This document shows, one piece after another, positions 11,143 through 25,079 of a stretch of DNA of 64,000 nt. Numbering within the stretch: the first letter of the stretch is position 1; each line of letters opens with the position of its first letter. The notes beneath the pieces were generated by a model. The model searched no databases. It saw only the letters and a list, made by a program, of their open reading frames with translations, and had not been told where the DNA came from. A program made the position numbers and the translations under genes. The DNA comes from Viscum album. Lineage: Eukaryota; Streptophyta; Magnoliopsida; Santalales; Viscaceae. The stretch is from the NCBI GenBank assembly GCA_963277665.1, contig OY728121.1, positions 960,602,097 through 960,666,096 on the forward strand, read 5' to 3'.

Positions 11143-13641
11143 TTTGGTATCTTGATGAGGGTTATAAATGATCTATATTTACTAAAATAGATCAATTTTA
11201 TTATATGATTGGTCTATATTATTTTTTAATATATACATATGATGCATATCAAAGTATATGATATGATTATGTCGTTAAAGGGAATGAGATGTCTATATCA
11301 TATTATTTTATAGGTTTTTGATATATAGATATTGGTTTCATGGATTTTGATACATATTAAAATTGGTGTCCTTTAGTTATGAATCATCAGATGATTATTT
11401 TATGGAAGGATAAACTTATATATGATCATTGAAATGTTCAACGATCATAAAAAATCTAAAAATAATGTATTATAGTAATGCATGTCGGCTCCCAAGTGTT
11501 GGTATCCAATGATGGACTATCTTTATAAAATGAAGAGAGGCTATATAAAGGATGAGGATCCTTTTAATGGGTGTGTGTGAATACGTTTCTAAATATGAAT
11601 CTCTCTTCACACATGGTTCTCCATTTATCTTCACCGAAGAAAGCTCAATCACACCTCTAGGAGTTAGAAGGGTCATCTAAATGGATTTAAGGATTTCAAT
11701 GGCCGATGTACTACCTATGGAGGAGATAGTTATCCATATATCACTTGGTGATCTTACTTAAACATAATCAATCGATATGGATCATCATTATATCATTTAA
11801 GGAAAATTAAGTTTACTTCAGATTTTTTTTGGATATTTGGTTCACAATTCCAAAATTACTTTTGTTGGCTGAATATGGTCAAATAGATCATCATTATATC
11901 ATTTAAGGAAAATTAATAATGTTATAATGATCATTTTTATACATTAATTATTTTTTAGGAACCAAATATTTATAGTGGTTATGAAAAACAAATTATGTTA
12001 CAACATGAATATGGAAGTTCATACGTATGTATGATTAACCTTACCATTTATCAAAGAACATGAGGTAAATAAGGTAGGTATTATTTTTTCTATATATAAT
12101 TATAATTTTATCAATTTTTTTAAATCAACCTATATATACCATCTATGTGAGGCGGTGAGGAAAAATAAAATACATTGGTTCACAAGATGGTAATCCACAC
12201 ATACAGATGAGTGATGTTATTATTTTTTATTTGATGGTAAAGAAAGATTTAAAATATTTATTTACTATTTAATAAGTGAATTTATATAATATATTTTATA
12301 TTATTTCATTTGGATCCATTATTATTTCCTTCTATAAGAGTTGATGATGAAAAATGAAATACATTGTCTCCTGAGGCGGTAGTCCACACATACATGTGAA
12401 AGATGTTTTGATTTTCCATTAGATGGATAAGTTGATGAAAAAGGGTTATAAAATAAATATAATAACATTATAGTATATGGGATATACTAATGTTATTATA
12501 TTAAAATGATTAAGATATGTTTAATTAAGTAAAAATAAGAAATAAATTGAAAGCACTTGGTCAAGAACTAAACCTATTCTTTGGAGAATCTCCTCAGGTT
12601 TATATGTAAAGCCTTCATGGGCTATTATTCTAATAAAAAAAACTCTAGTACGTGGGGGTGGGGGATATTAGAAAAGGATTTGGGTAGGTATTGGCTGATC
12701 TAAGTGGCTCTTGAAGTGCGATGAAGATAGGATAGGTGGTTTCCTTTTTATAAGTGAGAGAGAGGACACACTTGACATTTTTAAAAAGATTAAAATATAT
12801 TAATGGATTACTCAATCCAAGTGGCTCCAAAATGACTCATATTAAAATAGGAGATGATATAGGGTTGGAATATTACTATCCAAAAGGGTTTAGAAAATTG
12901 TTTAGGTCAGGTAAACCCTTATCATTTTAGTTTTAACCCTTTAAACCCATTTTAACTCTTACTATGGTTAGTGATTTTTTTTACCAAAGCTACTATTCAT
13001 TAGGATAAAAAATGTGGTTGAAATATTTTTAAAAATTTGAACTTCATACTTCTAAATATAAAATCTATTTTTTTAATATTAAATCTATAAAGTTAGTAAA
13101 AATATATTTTGAAATTAGAACACGTAACCTGATGAGAAATATTTTTCTAGATAAATGAATTTTTAAGTATAAACAAGTTTTTATTCCAAATTAAAGTATA
13201 ATATTGAACCCAATGAAATAATTGAATTATTTATAATTAAAAGGAACTAAGTGAATTTTAAAACCAATCCAAAACAAAATGATACCTTTTTAATACTAGG
13301 AAAGAAAAGACAGTTTTATTAAAAATTGGTATTTTATACTATTCACTCAAAAATTAACTTTTTTAGAAAATTCAAAAAAATTAAATCTAAGATAACATTT
13401 AATTTATGATATAAATAATTATATCATTTTTATAAAATTTAAATTCAATAAATTTTAAATTTAATTTTTTAATAAAACTTTATAATTCCCTAAAATCATT
13501 TTTCTAAAATAAATCTATTTTATTTTGACTGGGAAATTACCTATTATTATTATAATAAATATGGATGAATGAAATATAATTCATGAATATTAATAAGGAA
13601 TAAAATTTATCTATTATTATTATAATTATCTAGGTTGTCAC
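11143..13641 (-). repeat. Probable 3' LTR region of element F
   Basis: The plus-strand text ends ATCTAGGTTGTCACA at 13641, so on the minus strand the LTR would start TGTGACAACC. The integrase tail of F begins just beyond it. The left limit is uncertain; 11143 is only where LTR A ends. The part 12140-13000 is clearly related to 53690-54560. There is no coding potential; 13000-13600 is almost pure A and T. Confidence 0.5.
12140..13000. repeat. Repeat copy 1 of a pair with 53690-54560
   Basis: Shared blocks in the same order include GAGG(C/T)GGTAGTCCACA(C/T) (about 12378 and 53915), a second weaker copy of that block about 200 bp before it in each place, ATTTGGGTAG near 12680 and 54218, a CTTTTTATAAGTGA block near 12746 (CTTTTATAAGTGA near 54283), and a pyrimidine-rich ACCC...TTTAACC block. 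Spacing is nearly conserved. Confidence 0.7.
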
Positions 13642-14880
13642 ATTCTTCCCTTTTTTTAAATTTTATCCTTTCATTTTTATTCAATTCTTAAACAAGTGGG
13701 GATATTTATCCTTTAAATATCTAGGTCCTCATGTTGCTTCTTCAATTATACATTTTTTCCCAAAACCTTAACCTTGTGAATCTCTCTATTCCATCACACA
13801 TTTTCTCATCAATCAAGAATCTGGATAGTTTTTTCCTCATAACAATGGTTCTTTTCTATCTGAACTAATTTAGGACTCAAAACATGAGAGGCATTTGGCA
13901 CATACTTCCTTAAAAATGAAACATGAATTATATAATATACCTTTGATAAACTTAGAGGAAAATCCACTCAATATGAAACCGATTCAATATCCTCCAAAAT
14001 TTAATATGGTCCAATGAACCTTGAACTTAACTTCCACTTCTTACTAAAACACATAACATTTTTCCAAGGATATACTTTAAGAAAAACAAAGCCGCCTACC
14101 TAGAATGAAGGATATTTCCTCTAGTTATCTGCATAACATTTCTACCTACTCTGAACTACCCTCATATTCTTCTAAATCACCTTCAATTTATCAACCATCT
14201 CTTCTACCAATTTTTGTTCCAAAAATATTTTTTCACCTACTTCATCCAAACATTATGGAGTCCAACACTACTTTCCATATAATGACTCAAAAGGTATTAT
14301 CTATATATTGGAATGAAAATGGATATTATAAGAAAATTTAGCTAGTGAAAGATGTTGATCCCAAAATCCTTGGTAATTCAACTAATAATATAAAACGATA
14401 TCATCTGAGGTATGAATCATTCTCTCTAACTATCCATCAGATTGAGGATAAAAAGTTGTTTCGAAATTTAATTCATTTCCCAATGAATTCTGTAGGCCTT
14501 TTCAAAAAATTAGAATTAAATCTGGGATCAAGATCATATATAAAGAAATAGAAACTCTAAGAAACCTGAATATCTCTTTAACATAAATTCTAAAAATATA
14601 TTACAAAGACATATTTTCTTGAATAATAAGAAAATAAATAGATTTAGTCAAATGATCAACAATAACCCATATCGAATTATTAGCTCAATATATATTTGGT
14701 AATCCCACCAAAAAATTCATGGATATATTATCCCATTTCAATTATGGAACTAGAAAAGTTAATGTATCCCATTCAATAATTTTCATTTCACTTTAACCCA
14801 TTGAAAAGTAAAAAATTTCATGGAAAAATAAGAAATAAATCTTATCATTCTATCCTACAAGAAATGTTTATGAATTTATC
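13642..14880 (-). pseudogene. Element F: Ty3 integrase remnant
   Basis: Read on the minus strand from right to left: LKWDNISMNFLVGLP near 14740 (first catalytic Asp is now Asn), IWVIVDHLTK-like text near 14670, TTFYPQSDG near 14440 followed by a stop, PFESLYGKCCRTPLCLDEVGE near 14270, then WKNVMCFSKKWKLSSRFIGPY, HVSFLRKYVPNASHVLSPKL and QILD near 13810. These are the integrase core and C-terminal domain of a Ty3 element. The reading is lost above about 14880, within the zinc-binding segment, where another LTR seems to begin. Plus-strand open stretches at 14105-14551 are antisense by-products. Confidence 0.87.
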
Positions 14881-15689
14881 TATATATATATATAACATCC
14901 TCAACCTATTACTCCCTCACGTGATCAATATAGGTGGGCTACATGACCTCAGGTGTGCCTCTCCATATTTCATAGGCTTCCGACTAGCAATGAGGTTGTA
15001 AGGGATATAGTGGGGAGACTATACCCTATGGTAAAAAGATGGAATAATAGCTGAAATAATAATAGTGTAGAAAAAATAGAGGAAATAATATAAATAATCA
15101 TTCATGAAACCAAAGAAAAATAATGTCCAAAACTGAACAATCCAAATAATATTGGAATCATGTAATGATTGGATAAATGTATCTAAATGATGTGTTAAAA
15201 GTCAAAAAAATAAAGGAAAAAGAAAAAACTATAAAATATTCTAAACACCCCATCCCCAAACCCTAATTTAGTCCTATCTCCAAGCTCCAACCCTTCCAAA
15301 AAGAAACAATCAATAATTTGGTCCCTTTCACTTATCCATACCTACAAACAGGAAGTCTATTTGGGTACCAAACGACGACCCAAACAGGGTGTAAGTAAAA
15401 CTCAGTATGCCACCACCAATGGTGTATAAAAAAATCTAGTATTATTATATAGTTAATTAAATAAAGTGATAAAAGGTAATTAATTTAACAAATTAATAAT
15501 TTACATGAAATAAAATTACTGACCCTTGAGTTCTGAATTGACACTCGAGGCTGACCAAAACCTACTTTAGAAACATGCTCAATATCTCTATATAGGGGTG
15601 TATCCTCCTGTATCTGGATAGATAACCTAATAAGTGGTATATTCTACTATTGAGGATAAATCACACATTTATTATCATGAAAAAATTAT

Positions 15690-15960
15690 CCCTTCCCTAT
15701 GGCTAACAAGAATCTCACCCTCATGCATCCATTGACTATGAAAATTACCCTCAGGCAGTTCATAACCCATGCATCTTATCCTCAGGTGGTATCTCATACC
15801 ATGAATCTCACCCTAATGAGGTACATAGCCATGTAACTTACCCTCATGCATCACATATGGTTCTCCTAAGCACTAAACACAAGAATAAGTCACAATAAGA
15901 CAAAATATTAACAGGTTATGTAACATCCCACCCTCAGGCATCAATCAAAAAATAGTGTCA
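15690..15960. repeat. Degenerate ~35 bp repeats in E1 LTR
   Basis: Several imperfect units of the form AT(C/T)T(C/T)ACCCTCA(T/G)GCATC...AT follow one another, for example near 15712, 15748, 15779, 15811, 15838 and 15930. The position in the LTR corresponds to the hairpin array at 8760-8950 in LTR A. Confidence 0.6.
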
Positions 15961-16155
15961 TAAAAAGATAGAATAATATGAAATACAAACACAAAACCAA
16001 GTACCAAGAATATAAAACTTGTCATCATAAACCATAATTTTCAATTCACCCAATTTCAATTTATATATCCATTTACATTCCATAAATTTAGGTTCCCAAT
16101 TATTATATCAATTACAACACTTTTAGTTCTATTCAAAATTTTATCCCAAAATTCA

Positions 16156-16188
16156 TTAACTTTAAAATATATATATATATATATATAT
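16156..16188. repeat. (AT)n microsatellite
   Basis: An almost uninterrupted AT dinucleotide run of about 30 bases inside the E1 LTR. Confidence 0.9.
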
Positions 16189-17699
16189 CCACATATCATC
16201 ATGTCAACATTACATAATTCATATGTTATTCCAATTCATAATATTAATCTAACAAACCAAACAAATTGTTAATACAAAATCTGTATTATCAAAACTATCA
16301 GTTCATTATGATTTCAAGGGTAGTATCACCCCATGGGTTTCCATAATCCTATATCAATGAAAATGGATCCAATGGGATCCAATGGTAGGTATTAAATTTA
16401 ATTTACATCAACCATGATTTATTTAATTATAAAGTTTATGCATGTGATGTGATGAAACGATCACACTCATTAAATATACTAGATGAATTAAACTATAATT
16501 TCAAGTATTTGTTCTACGCCACCTACCCCAAAAGAGTAGAAGACACATAAAGACTCTTTATTTACAAGGTATCATTTGGTTCCTTCTTCCGTCCCTTCAA
16601 ACTCTAGGATTATAATACCAAGATATGACAAATATTTCTTTTGATTTGTTGAGGATGCTCAGTGATCTCCAACTAAACCACATTTACACACCAACCAGAA
16701 TATGATCACATGATAATAGAACCCATGGATGATCATCAAGAATAAACACAAGGTTCTAGAAAAAAAGGGACTGTCCATGGTGAAAGGTAGGGTCTATAGT
16801 GTGGAGGTATACTAGAAAACACAACCACAATGAAGGGTGGAACACGATGGTGTAAGGAGAACACTCAAGGAATATCACCATGGAACAAAGACCACCGTTA
16901 TGGTGTAAAGTTTCAAACCAAAACTCAGGGTCAACTACTATGGTGTAGGGGTGCACTAGTACTCATCCTATTCTAGTATAGGGCCTGGGTCTACGACATG
17001 GAGTCGATTCTTAAGTCCTTCAGTGCTCTATGTCTATGTACAAGAATAGAGAGAGAAAGGGTATTTCGAGGGTTTTATATGTGTTTGAGCCCTCTTCCAT
17101 GACTAATAAATCTTAAATGAATGCTCCTCATCAATTGAAAATAGATTTCCCTGAACGAATTACATTACTAAAAAATTAAGATAGAAACTCTAGAAGACCC
17201 TAGGTTGTCTAACCAAATGTAACTGATGTGAAAAAACCCATTGTGACATGGTCCTTCACACCACTATATACCTTCCAATAAAAAAACTCATTATAATATA
17301 GCTAAAACCATTATGTGACATCCACCTCCTCTATGGTATGGTCCCATGTTCTATGATGAAACCACACTTGTTTTTGTAGAAGAATTTTCAAAACACCCCT
17401 TAAGACTCAAAAAACTTCCTAATGTCCTTTGGAATTTAACCAAACACATCCCTATACAAAAACAAGGATAAAAAGTAGGGAATAAGGCCTCTATTTAGGA
17501 AAAAAAGGTTTATGTTTTTACAAATCATGCTTCATCCCAAAACAAATTAGTACGGACTAAGTCCTGACAACAAAATTTCAAACAAAAAACAATATCTTTA
17601 AAGTGGTTTATCAAAACTTAAAAGAGGGACATACCTAAAAAAATATAGGATCTTATAAACTCCCCACCATATAACAACTTTTCCTTAAGTTGTACTTCA

Positions 17700-17942
17700 T
17701 AGCATCTCACTGGGTATCGGTGAACTGGTTCAAAAACTATATACGTATATCATATTCCCTCTCTAAATTCTCATATTACACATGCCCATGCTACCAATAC
17801 ACTTCAATTAGGGATACAATCTTCCCCTATAGATCCATCTCATTATGGTCTAAAATCTGAATCATATTCCCTTCAAATAATGCAATAATATCCATCTTTA
17901 TGTCATCAATGTCTTTTATGTGAGAAGGGTCAGGGTGATATT
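17700..17942 (-). pseudogene. Element E1: end of integrase and chromodomain
   Basis: On the minus strand this reads KYHPDPSHIKD, then IQILDHNEMDL, stop, GKIVSLIEVYW, stop, HGHV and EREYDIRI. That matches the chromovirus sequence of a DPSHI segment followed by the chromodomain (QILDRKE...LRNK..PLVKVLW). The N-terminal side ends exactly at the boundary of the 17943-21466 insertion; the matching integrase text resumes at 21471. A purine tract and LTR follow on its C-terminal side. Confidence 0.82.
17938..17942. repeat. Left target-site duplication of the 3.5 kb insertion
   Basis: ATATT here and ATATC at 21467-21471 flank the insertion. One base differs and is a C-to-T change. Joining the flanks with one copy restores the expected order of integrase residues. 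Confidence 0.75.
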
Positions 17943-20900
17943 TAAAGAGACCAATTTTTTATGGATTGTATTTGTTTTCCAATGATTTTCATTAGTTGAA
18001 AATGGTGATCAATTAGATATGAAGATTTAATTAATTTCAAAATGAATAAGAAGTTACAAATTTAATGGAGCTTGGATGAAGTGCTCAAGTCTTGTAATAC
18101 GAATAATGGTTTAAATACTATGAGTTTTATGGTGATTCTTGGAGAATTGTTATGGATTCATAACATTGGATGCCACAATTGATAAATTCTCTATGTTGTT
18201 AATAGAGAAAATTGTGGAACTGGTTCTAAGTTCTTATACATGTATCAAATGTGATACATTTTTTACTAAAAATAAGCAAGTGGGTTTTAGGATGAATAAT
18301 TTGTTTGAAATTTCTATTCTAAAAAGAATATAAGAAGATTTGAAGAAGGTAATGCAATATGTAATTCTTGCATGAGAACCATGCAAGATAAAACTTGAAT
18401 ATTATTGAAGTATATATTTTCATGAAGAATAATTTAAAGGATATAATGAAAAATATTATAAACCATTCAATATTTCATGAAAGGATGTTGGAAAATGAAG
18501 TGGATAAGTGGATGATATATTTGTTTTTGTAAGATATGTCACTTAGAATTTATTCTAAGTGTATGTAAAAAATTGACCAGCCAAGCTCATGAGGCCAACC
18601 CATCAACCCACTTATGGGACTCTAGGTCGTCCATGTGGGGAGTACTATCACTTTAGTATTGTAATGTGTCCTAGAATATAAGGTATGTGTGTAATCCCTA
18701 AGCATGCCCGTAGGTGAGAATGGCTGCATGAAATCTTGCACCACCATGCGGGGCATCACGAAGGCATTAGAGAACCAATACAAAGAAGTAAAAGGGGGAG
18801 GGAGAGGATAATTTTGAGCAGTCCATGGAGTATCTTGTTTGATATACCACACCCTGTTCTTTGTAAAGTTTAATTTGGAACATAGTTTGGGTGTACTATT
18901 CACCTACTTAAAATATTGACACAACCATGACTATCTGATTTGTGTGATTGCCACCATCCATCAGATACCACATCCCCTGGTTTACACCAGGGACATTAGA
19001 CCTCCCACAATTTTTGTATTTGAAATCATCCATGTATTTTTTGAATTACACCATATAATTCTCCCTCCCAGCTCCCAACGGTGCTAGTGGTTTCACCAGA
19101 GACAGGGAGGAACCATCACCAGTCAAACATGAGGCTTTTGTGATCATTCTGTGGTCAAAACATTGAGACAAAATTGATCTAAGGAGTCATTCAATTTTGT
19201 TTGCATGATTAATTTAAATAATATGAAGAAAAATCTTTGGTTAAAATTAAAGTGCTATTTCAGGAGGCCATTTGGGCTTAATGAGTTCAAGAAAATCAGT
19301 TGCACTTGTTTATGAATGCATGAACATGTTTTACTCACCATAAAGGAGAAGGTCTCTCATGAAGTAAAAATCCAGGTTTCTCAGCATATAATTAATCCAC
19401 GTTTGAATCATTAAAATCCAAGGTCTTAATCTCTTTATATTAGTCTTTGACATGGTGTAAAATTCATAAGTAAGAGTTGATGCGAGGTAGTGGTTATGCC
19501 TATAAATATAAAGGCATGAAGCTGAGGTTAAATGCTTCCATTAAAATTATTGAGAGATCTAAAAAAATATAGGTTCTCCGGAGTATTATATTTTTCAAAC
19601 TATTAGTGTACCTCAAGCCTTCAAGGCCTCTCAAAGTAGGTTAGTCTAGTGAACCATTCTAGTCTCATGAAGGAGATCGATACACCCTGTTCAAATTAGT
19701 TATGTTCACTACATGAAGAATAATATCCCATGAACATATGACTAGTGTAAACCCTCATCATGCTTCACTAATAACTAGTTCAAAAAATTTCTATTCTTAT
19801 GTGAAGAAGGTGATTCTTGGTCACTCAAAATGTGTTAATATCACATGATCATAGCGATTCATGAAAAATGGTTCCTTGAGCCAGTGCATGAGTTAATAAC
19901 TCCCACTGTACTTTACAAAGATTCATTCTATGTAAATTACTTCTGGATTTCATGGAGGTTGATACAGTCATGTTAAAGTCATTCATGAATGAGTAAACCT
20001 TTGTTTGAGTTTTTAAAGTTGAATACACTTCCATACGATGCACTTGTGTTATGAGAATGAAAATATTGTGATCCAAATTTTTTGTGGTTCACGCGAAGAA
20101 TAAGAGTGAACAAGGAAAGGGGTAGTGTGTGTATACATGAATCACATGAAATCACATGCATGATTTAAGATACCCAAGTCTATGTTGTGAAAGGGAATCA
20201 TAACTCTGTAGAGACACAAACAATGTGTGTGTATATATACTTGTGTGAGTTAAGAGACAAGGAGATAGTGAACATTGCATGCATGATTTCATACACATGT
20301 AAAGAATCATGAACACTTAAATGGTTATTAACTTAATACAACCTGATAATAAATATAGTTAGCACATAAAATAATATCATATTGATAAATTTTTAAGGGT
20401 TTCATTTGTTATGCATCATGCATTACATGCATGAAATGCATATGATCTAATCAGGTTGATAATTCTGAGAATATGATGGTAGTGTAATTAGTCTTACCAA
20501 AATACCCAGTTACACTAAGGATAACCGATACAATTAATTATTGATATTGTGTATCGAAGAAATTAATCAATCCACTGTTATTAAATTGTATACAATTTCA
20601 TGTCTAAAGAAGAATAGAGTGTTCCAAAATAAATATTGATTATTATTCATGGAAGATTAAGTGTGATGATGTTATGTTGATATGATCATTATTGTTTTCA
20701 TAATCACAAAGGAATTTTTGTTATTAAAGTAGTAGAAGTAGAATATTGATTCAGTGAAGTCTGGTTTTTCACTAAAGAAGAAAGAGAGAAGAAGAAGAAG
20801 TGATTAAAAAATTCATATCAGTTGATTATCATTTGGGTCAAGGAGAATTCATTCCATCATTATAATATATTCATGTTATGGTGATTATTAGAATATAAAG

Positions 20901-21466
20901 ATAGTTTAGCTATCAAGTTTTCTACTAGGAATAAGTAAGGAGTGTTTCTTTCCTACTTCTATGAAAGTAACCAAGTTAAGTAGAAGGTTGTGGAATAACA
21001 AAGCATAACTGTGATATCCAACAGGTCTTAATATTTGGAAGACTTTATTGGTGTTATAAACCTTATAAAAAAGGATAAGAATATCTTTATAGGTAGTATA
21101 AAGATCATTATAAGTTCTAAAAAACAAGAACTTTCAATTTGACTATAGTACACTATAAGTGAAAGGGTATTTACGACTTTCTATAACCATATTCAGAGAA
21201 TTAATTTTTGGTGGTTGTGTGGTCAGGATCATTTCTAAACCATTCTAAGGACTATATACTCTTATTTAGTAGCGAACCATAAAAAAACATCATGTTCCAT
21301 TATTTTTTACTTTCATATACTTACATATGACAGGGAAAAGAGAATAAAAAATAGAGATCCTAACAGTTCTAAGAGGTACAAGGATAAAATGTTGAATTGG
21401 ATTAAAAATTCCCAACACTGATTTACCCCCTCTTAGTGTTAGGTATATACCAAAATGGACCTTTCA
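17943..21466 (-). mobile_element. 3524 bp TG/CA-type insertion, probably a solo LTR or LTR-derived element
   Basis: The right end on the minus strand starts TGAAAGGTCCATTTTGG and carries AAGAGGGGGTAAATCAG, a string seen at plant LTR starts. The left end reads TAAAGAGACC, near-inverse of the right end with TG decayed to TA. Together with the 5 bp duplication this fits an LTR retroelement. No gag, pol, PBS or second LTR copy is visible inside; the small open stretches at 18139 and 18622 resemble nothing I know. A solo LTR of 3.5 kb or a non-autonomous element are the options. Confidence 0.68.
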
Positions 21467-21471
21467 ATATC
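21467..21471. repeat. Right target-site duplication of the 3.5 kb insertion
   Basis: ATATC, matching ATATT at 17938-17942 in four of five bases. Confidence 0.75.
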
Positions 21472-22213
21472 TCTAAAGCTATGACACATGAATCATGCTG
21501 TGCTTGTTGTTGTAGTACTATGGAAGGGCCAAACAGTATTCCATTTGATTGACCCTTACCACTATCTTGAATGTCCTAAAAAACCTAGGTTCTAGCTTCC
21601 CATGTTTCCTAATATGATGTCTATCTAGTCTAGGTTACACAAAAATGAATACAAAATGAATAACCTAAAAATATAGAGGTCATATCTGATAGTCATTGTA
21701 GGATTTATATTGGTTTTATGTAGTCATCAACCACTTTTAGATCAAATGAACCTATTCATACATCTCCTATAAGAGACTAGTTCCAACATGAAATGAATCA
21801 CTTGACTCTATCCAAAAAAGATGAAAATGATATAAAATTTTATACAAATCCTTGAAAGGATCAATTTGGATCAATTCTCGGAATATATTATTATTACAGA
21901 ACTACATGAGTGATAAATACTGCTCCCAAGTACCAAAAAATTCCATAACACAAGCTCATAATATATCTTCCAAATTATTTATCTCCCACTTAGATTGGAT
22001 GTTAGTCTGAGGATGGAAAGTTGTAATCATAAAAATATGGGATCCCAAAGACTTTTGAAGGCCTTTACAAACTAAGAATTGAATCGAGGATCTCGATAAG
22101 AAACAATAATTCTTAAAAAACCATATAATAAAACTATCTACCATATATAGAGAATACCTAGACAATAGATAGTGAAGGTCTCCCTAATAGGTATAACTAG
22201 GCTACATTTATAG
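21471..22213 (-). pseudogene. Element E1: integrase core and C-terminal domain
   Basis: The minus strand gives a clean open stretch (22165-21956) containing MITTFHPQTN and NNLEDIL, the end of the integrase core; the Glu expected after the FHPQT motif is missing its usual context (IQSKWE). Before it, a VSYRDPRF-like segment marks the second catalytic Asp region. Downstream come YEKVHLI, RHHIRKHGKLEPRFF and HSMIHVS, the C-terminal domain. It breaks off at RY beside the 3.5 kb insertion and continues as chromodomain at 17942. Homology ends abruptly near 22213, where the T3 LTR begins. Confidence 0.85.
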
Positions 22214-25075
22214 AATCCTTCCTCTTTATAACATAAAATTTTCATTACATGAAACAAAACACACGATCGCTTAAAGTATAGTTTCTTGGAAATTAGGAAC
22301 ATAATACAATAAAACATAAAAAATTATTTTAATCCATGTGAAAGCATTCTTCATGGGTTCACCATAATTTACTTTTAACACATCTCATATCCTGGGGACA
22401 TACATCAAAAGAACAGGTTCATCATAAGGCTAGTAAGGGAATAGGTAAGGGAGAAATTTAGCATTCATTCTTGAGGCATATCTATAAGAACATTAGGTAC
22501 AACCATATACCATGATCAAGATAACATGATGCATATCATAATAAAAATAACATGAATCAAAACATGGAAATTTGGCTATAACATTTAATAGGTACATTCA
22601 TAAGCATATCACCAAGGTTTATCACTAAGGTGTTATAAATCAAAACTACTAAGTCTATTCACTAAGGTATTGTAAAACATGTCATATCTAGAGACTAATT
22701 CTTTACCTAATTAATTGGTGCACTATTAGGGCGAACCCTTCATTTGTATTAATTAATGTGATCTATATAGATCATAACAAACCATTTCATTACTAACCCT
22801 TAGAGAATAAAAAATAGGTTTCTTATAAAAATCATGGCATACAAAAATTATTAAAGACATGATCATTACATCATTATTAACCCATAAAAAGGGAATATTG
22901 GTTTCATATATTCAAATACCTAAATCAATAAATAATTTTTATATGTAGGTGAATACCCATGTAAAAAGAATATGTTTGGGTATTCAAAAAAAGAAAATAA
23001 ATGAGAATTTATCAAGTAAAATAGAGATATATATTTGGCATCATGATGGGTATAAAACATTGATTAAGGAAAGGGAAAATGAAAGGGAAAAAGGGTATCC
23101 CATTGAAAAAATAATATCCTTATAGTAATGGGATAATAGGAAATGTAAAAAAAGAAATTATTTTAGAAATTAGGAGACATACCATAAAAGGGAACTTGAA
23201 TGGAAAAGAGAAGTGGAGATTTCCATTACCTTAAAGAGTTGATCCTAAATATTGTGGATGGGACCTTATAGGATTAAAGAACCTTGTGGGAAATATTTGT
23301 AAGAAACAATATCCATAAATTCATGTAATATGGATTTTTAGTGAACATGAAGGGTTAAATGAGTGGGTATTTATAGAAAAAGTGGAGGGATTGTTTAATA
23401 ATTTCCAAATATATTTCTTGTAAATCTAAGTTGTGGAAAATAAAAAACTATTACCTTAACTAAGGGGTTTTATCATGTTTTTAGAAATTTGAGTCATATT
23501 TAATGATATTTTAATCCATTAGAACTAAAAACCATTTTTTAATTCTTATTTGGACATGGGAAATTAAATTTTCTACAAAATAATGTTTCTAAAATCAAAT
23601 TTCCCATTTTAGATTTTAGAAAGTCAATCATAGGTTTTTAAATTTATTAAAAAATATTAAAATAATTAATACTAATAAAATAAATTATTTTAGGTCATGG
23701 ATTGTGGTTAATTAATCATAAAATAATTATTACATAAATATGTATTTATAAAACATACCGAAACCCCAAAACTGTATTTTTATTATTCATTGAAAAATAA
23801 TGTATTTTATAAAATTCTCATAACTTCACCCTAACTTAATTTCTATGTTCTCATTTAAAATATAAAATTTATTTTATCAAAATAATTATCTAAATATGAT
23901 AATTTTAAATTTTAAATATAAACATCATTATTTATTGAAATATATGAGTTTTTTAAGACACATTCAAATTTCTAACATTTATAAACATTTCACAGGACAT
24001 TATAAAATTATTTTATCATTTCTATTTAAATAACAGTGTTTTAAAAGAATATTCAATTAAAAACACATCATTATTAATACTCGAGTTTATTATAAATATG
24101 TATATACTTTCTAATTTTTTTTGTTTTATTTGCATCCATTAATAAATTTATCAAATTGGTATTACTTAAACATATATTTTATTAGACAAAATTATTCATA
24201 AAATGGTATTTATAGATTAAAAATTTTATTTATACAAACAAAATTACACTTTAAGTAACTAATTCCTGTACACATAACCCCTTATTACATCTGAATACGC
24301 CCCAAGGGTAAGGTGTGTGATGGTGGTAGTTTCATGGGGTCTCTCAACTAACATTGAATGAGTGGTAATCTCCAATAACTTGAATTTATACCATATGAGA
24401 TTTTTTTTTCAAGCATCACTTTTTGAATCTTAACTCATGCTTGGTCATGGGAAAACCCCATTAAAACTACCTCCCTCCCAAGTTCTAAAAAATGGGCTTC
24501 AAACAACATAAATCATTGAGGTCATTGTTTATCCTCTCTACATCAATTTTCCTTTTTCATTACTACTTATAAAAACTAATTATAATGGTAAAATTATTAT
24601 CAATGGGTATAGTTACCAATTCTAAAATAGAAAAATATTCATATTGACAACCGATTATATTTGACCAACATTCATATTATTATTCCAACAATCAAATTTA
24701 TCCCTATAAATACCACTTCATTCTTTCACTAAATATTCAATACAATTCCTCACAAGGTTATATTTTCATTTTCTAATATATTGATTGGTTTACTAATATG
24801 TTTTTTTTTTCATTTCTATAGTATTGACCATGGGGGTAATTATTCTATCAGATTGGGGTGATCCATATTTTTCCATTATATTTTTTCTATTTTATATTTT
24901 TGTCCAATTTTAATATTTAACATTTTCATTAGTTTTGTAGCTGAATAATGTAATGATATTTATGAATTAGATAAGGTTTTGTTGGTTCCTCTATATTTTT
25001 ATGTGTATAATATAACATAATATAAAAAAAATTTATCAGGAAGCAAATATTATTTAAAAATCCCTAGTCATAACA
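22214..25075 (-). repeat. Probable 3' LTR of element T3, ~2.86 kb
   Basis: The minus strand reads AAAGGGTGGAATAA, a purine-rich tract, directly before TGTTATGACTAGGG at 25075, so the LTR start is well placed. The other end is set where E1 integrase homology stops and is less certain. Inside, an ACTAAGGT-type repeat lies at about 22610-22690, the same relative position as arrays in other LTRs here. A plus-strand CCCTATAAATACC string at 24706 looks like a TATA box but is in the wrong direction for this LTR. Confidence 0.62.
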
Positions 25076-25079
25076 TTAT

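Larger units (their letters stand above)
14881..17657 (-). repeat. Probable 3' LTR of element E1
   Basis: The right edge is the GGATCTTATAAA / CTCCCCACC junction at 17657. On the minus strand this reads as a purine-rich GGTGGGGAG tract and then the LTR. The left edge is placed where F integrase homology stops. It contains a degenerate array of CCCTCA(G/T)GCATC-type units at 15690-15960, an (AT)n run at 16156-16188, and GGTGTA/ATGGTGTG motifs at 16740-17390. No gene is readable. Confidence 0.6.

Noticed and set aside
14105..14551. Two plus-strand open stretches
   Set aside because: They are antisense to a clear Ty3 integrase (PFESLYG, FYPQSDG on the minus strand).
24706..24720. TATA box CCCTATAAATACC as promoter of a plus-strand LTR
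   Set aside because: The surrounding LTR is minus-oriented by its chromodomain and purine tract; I could not find plus-strand LTR ends.
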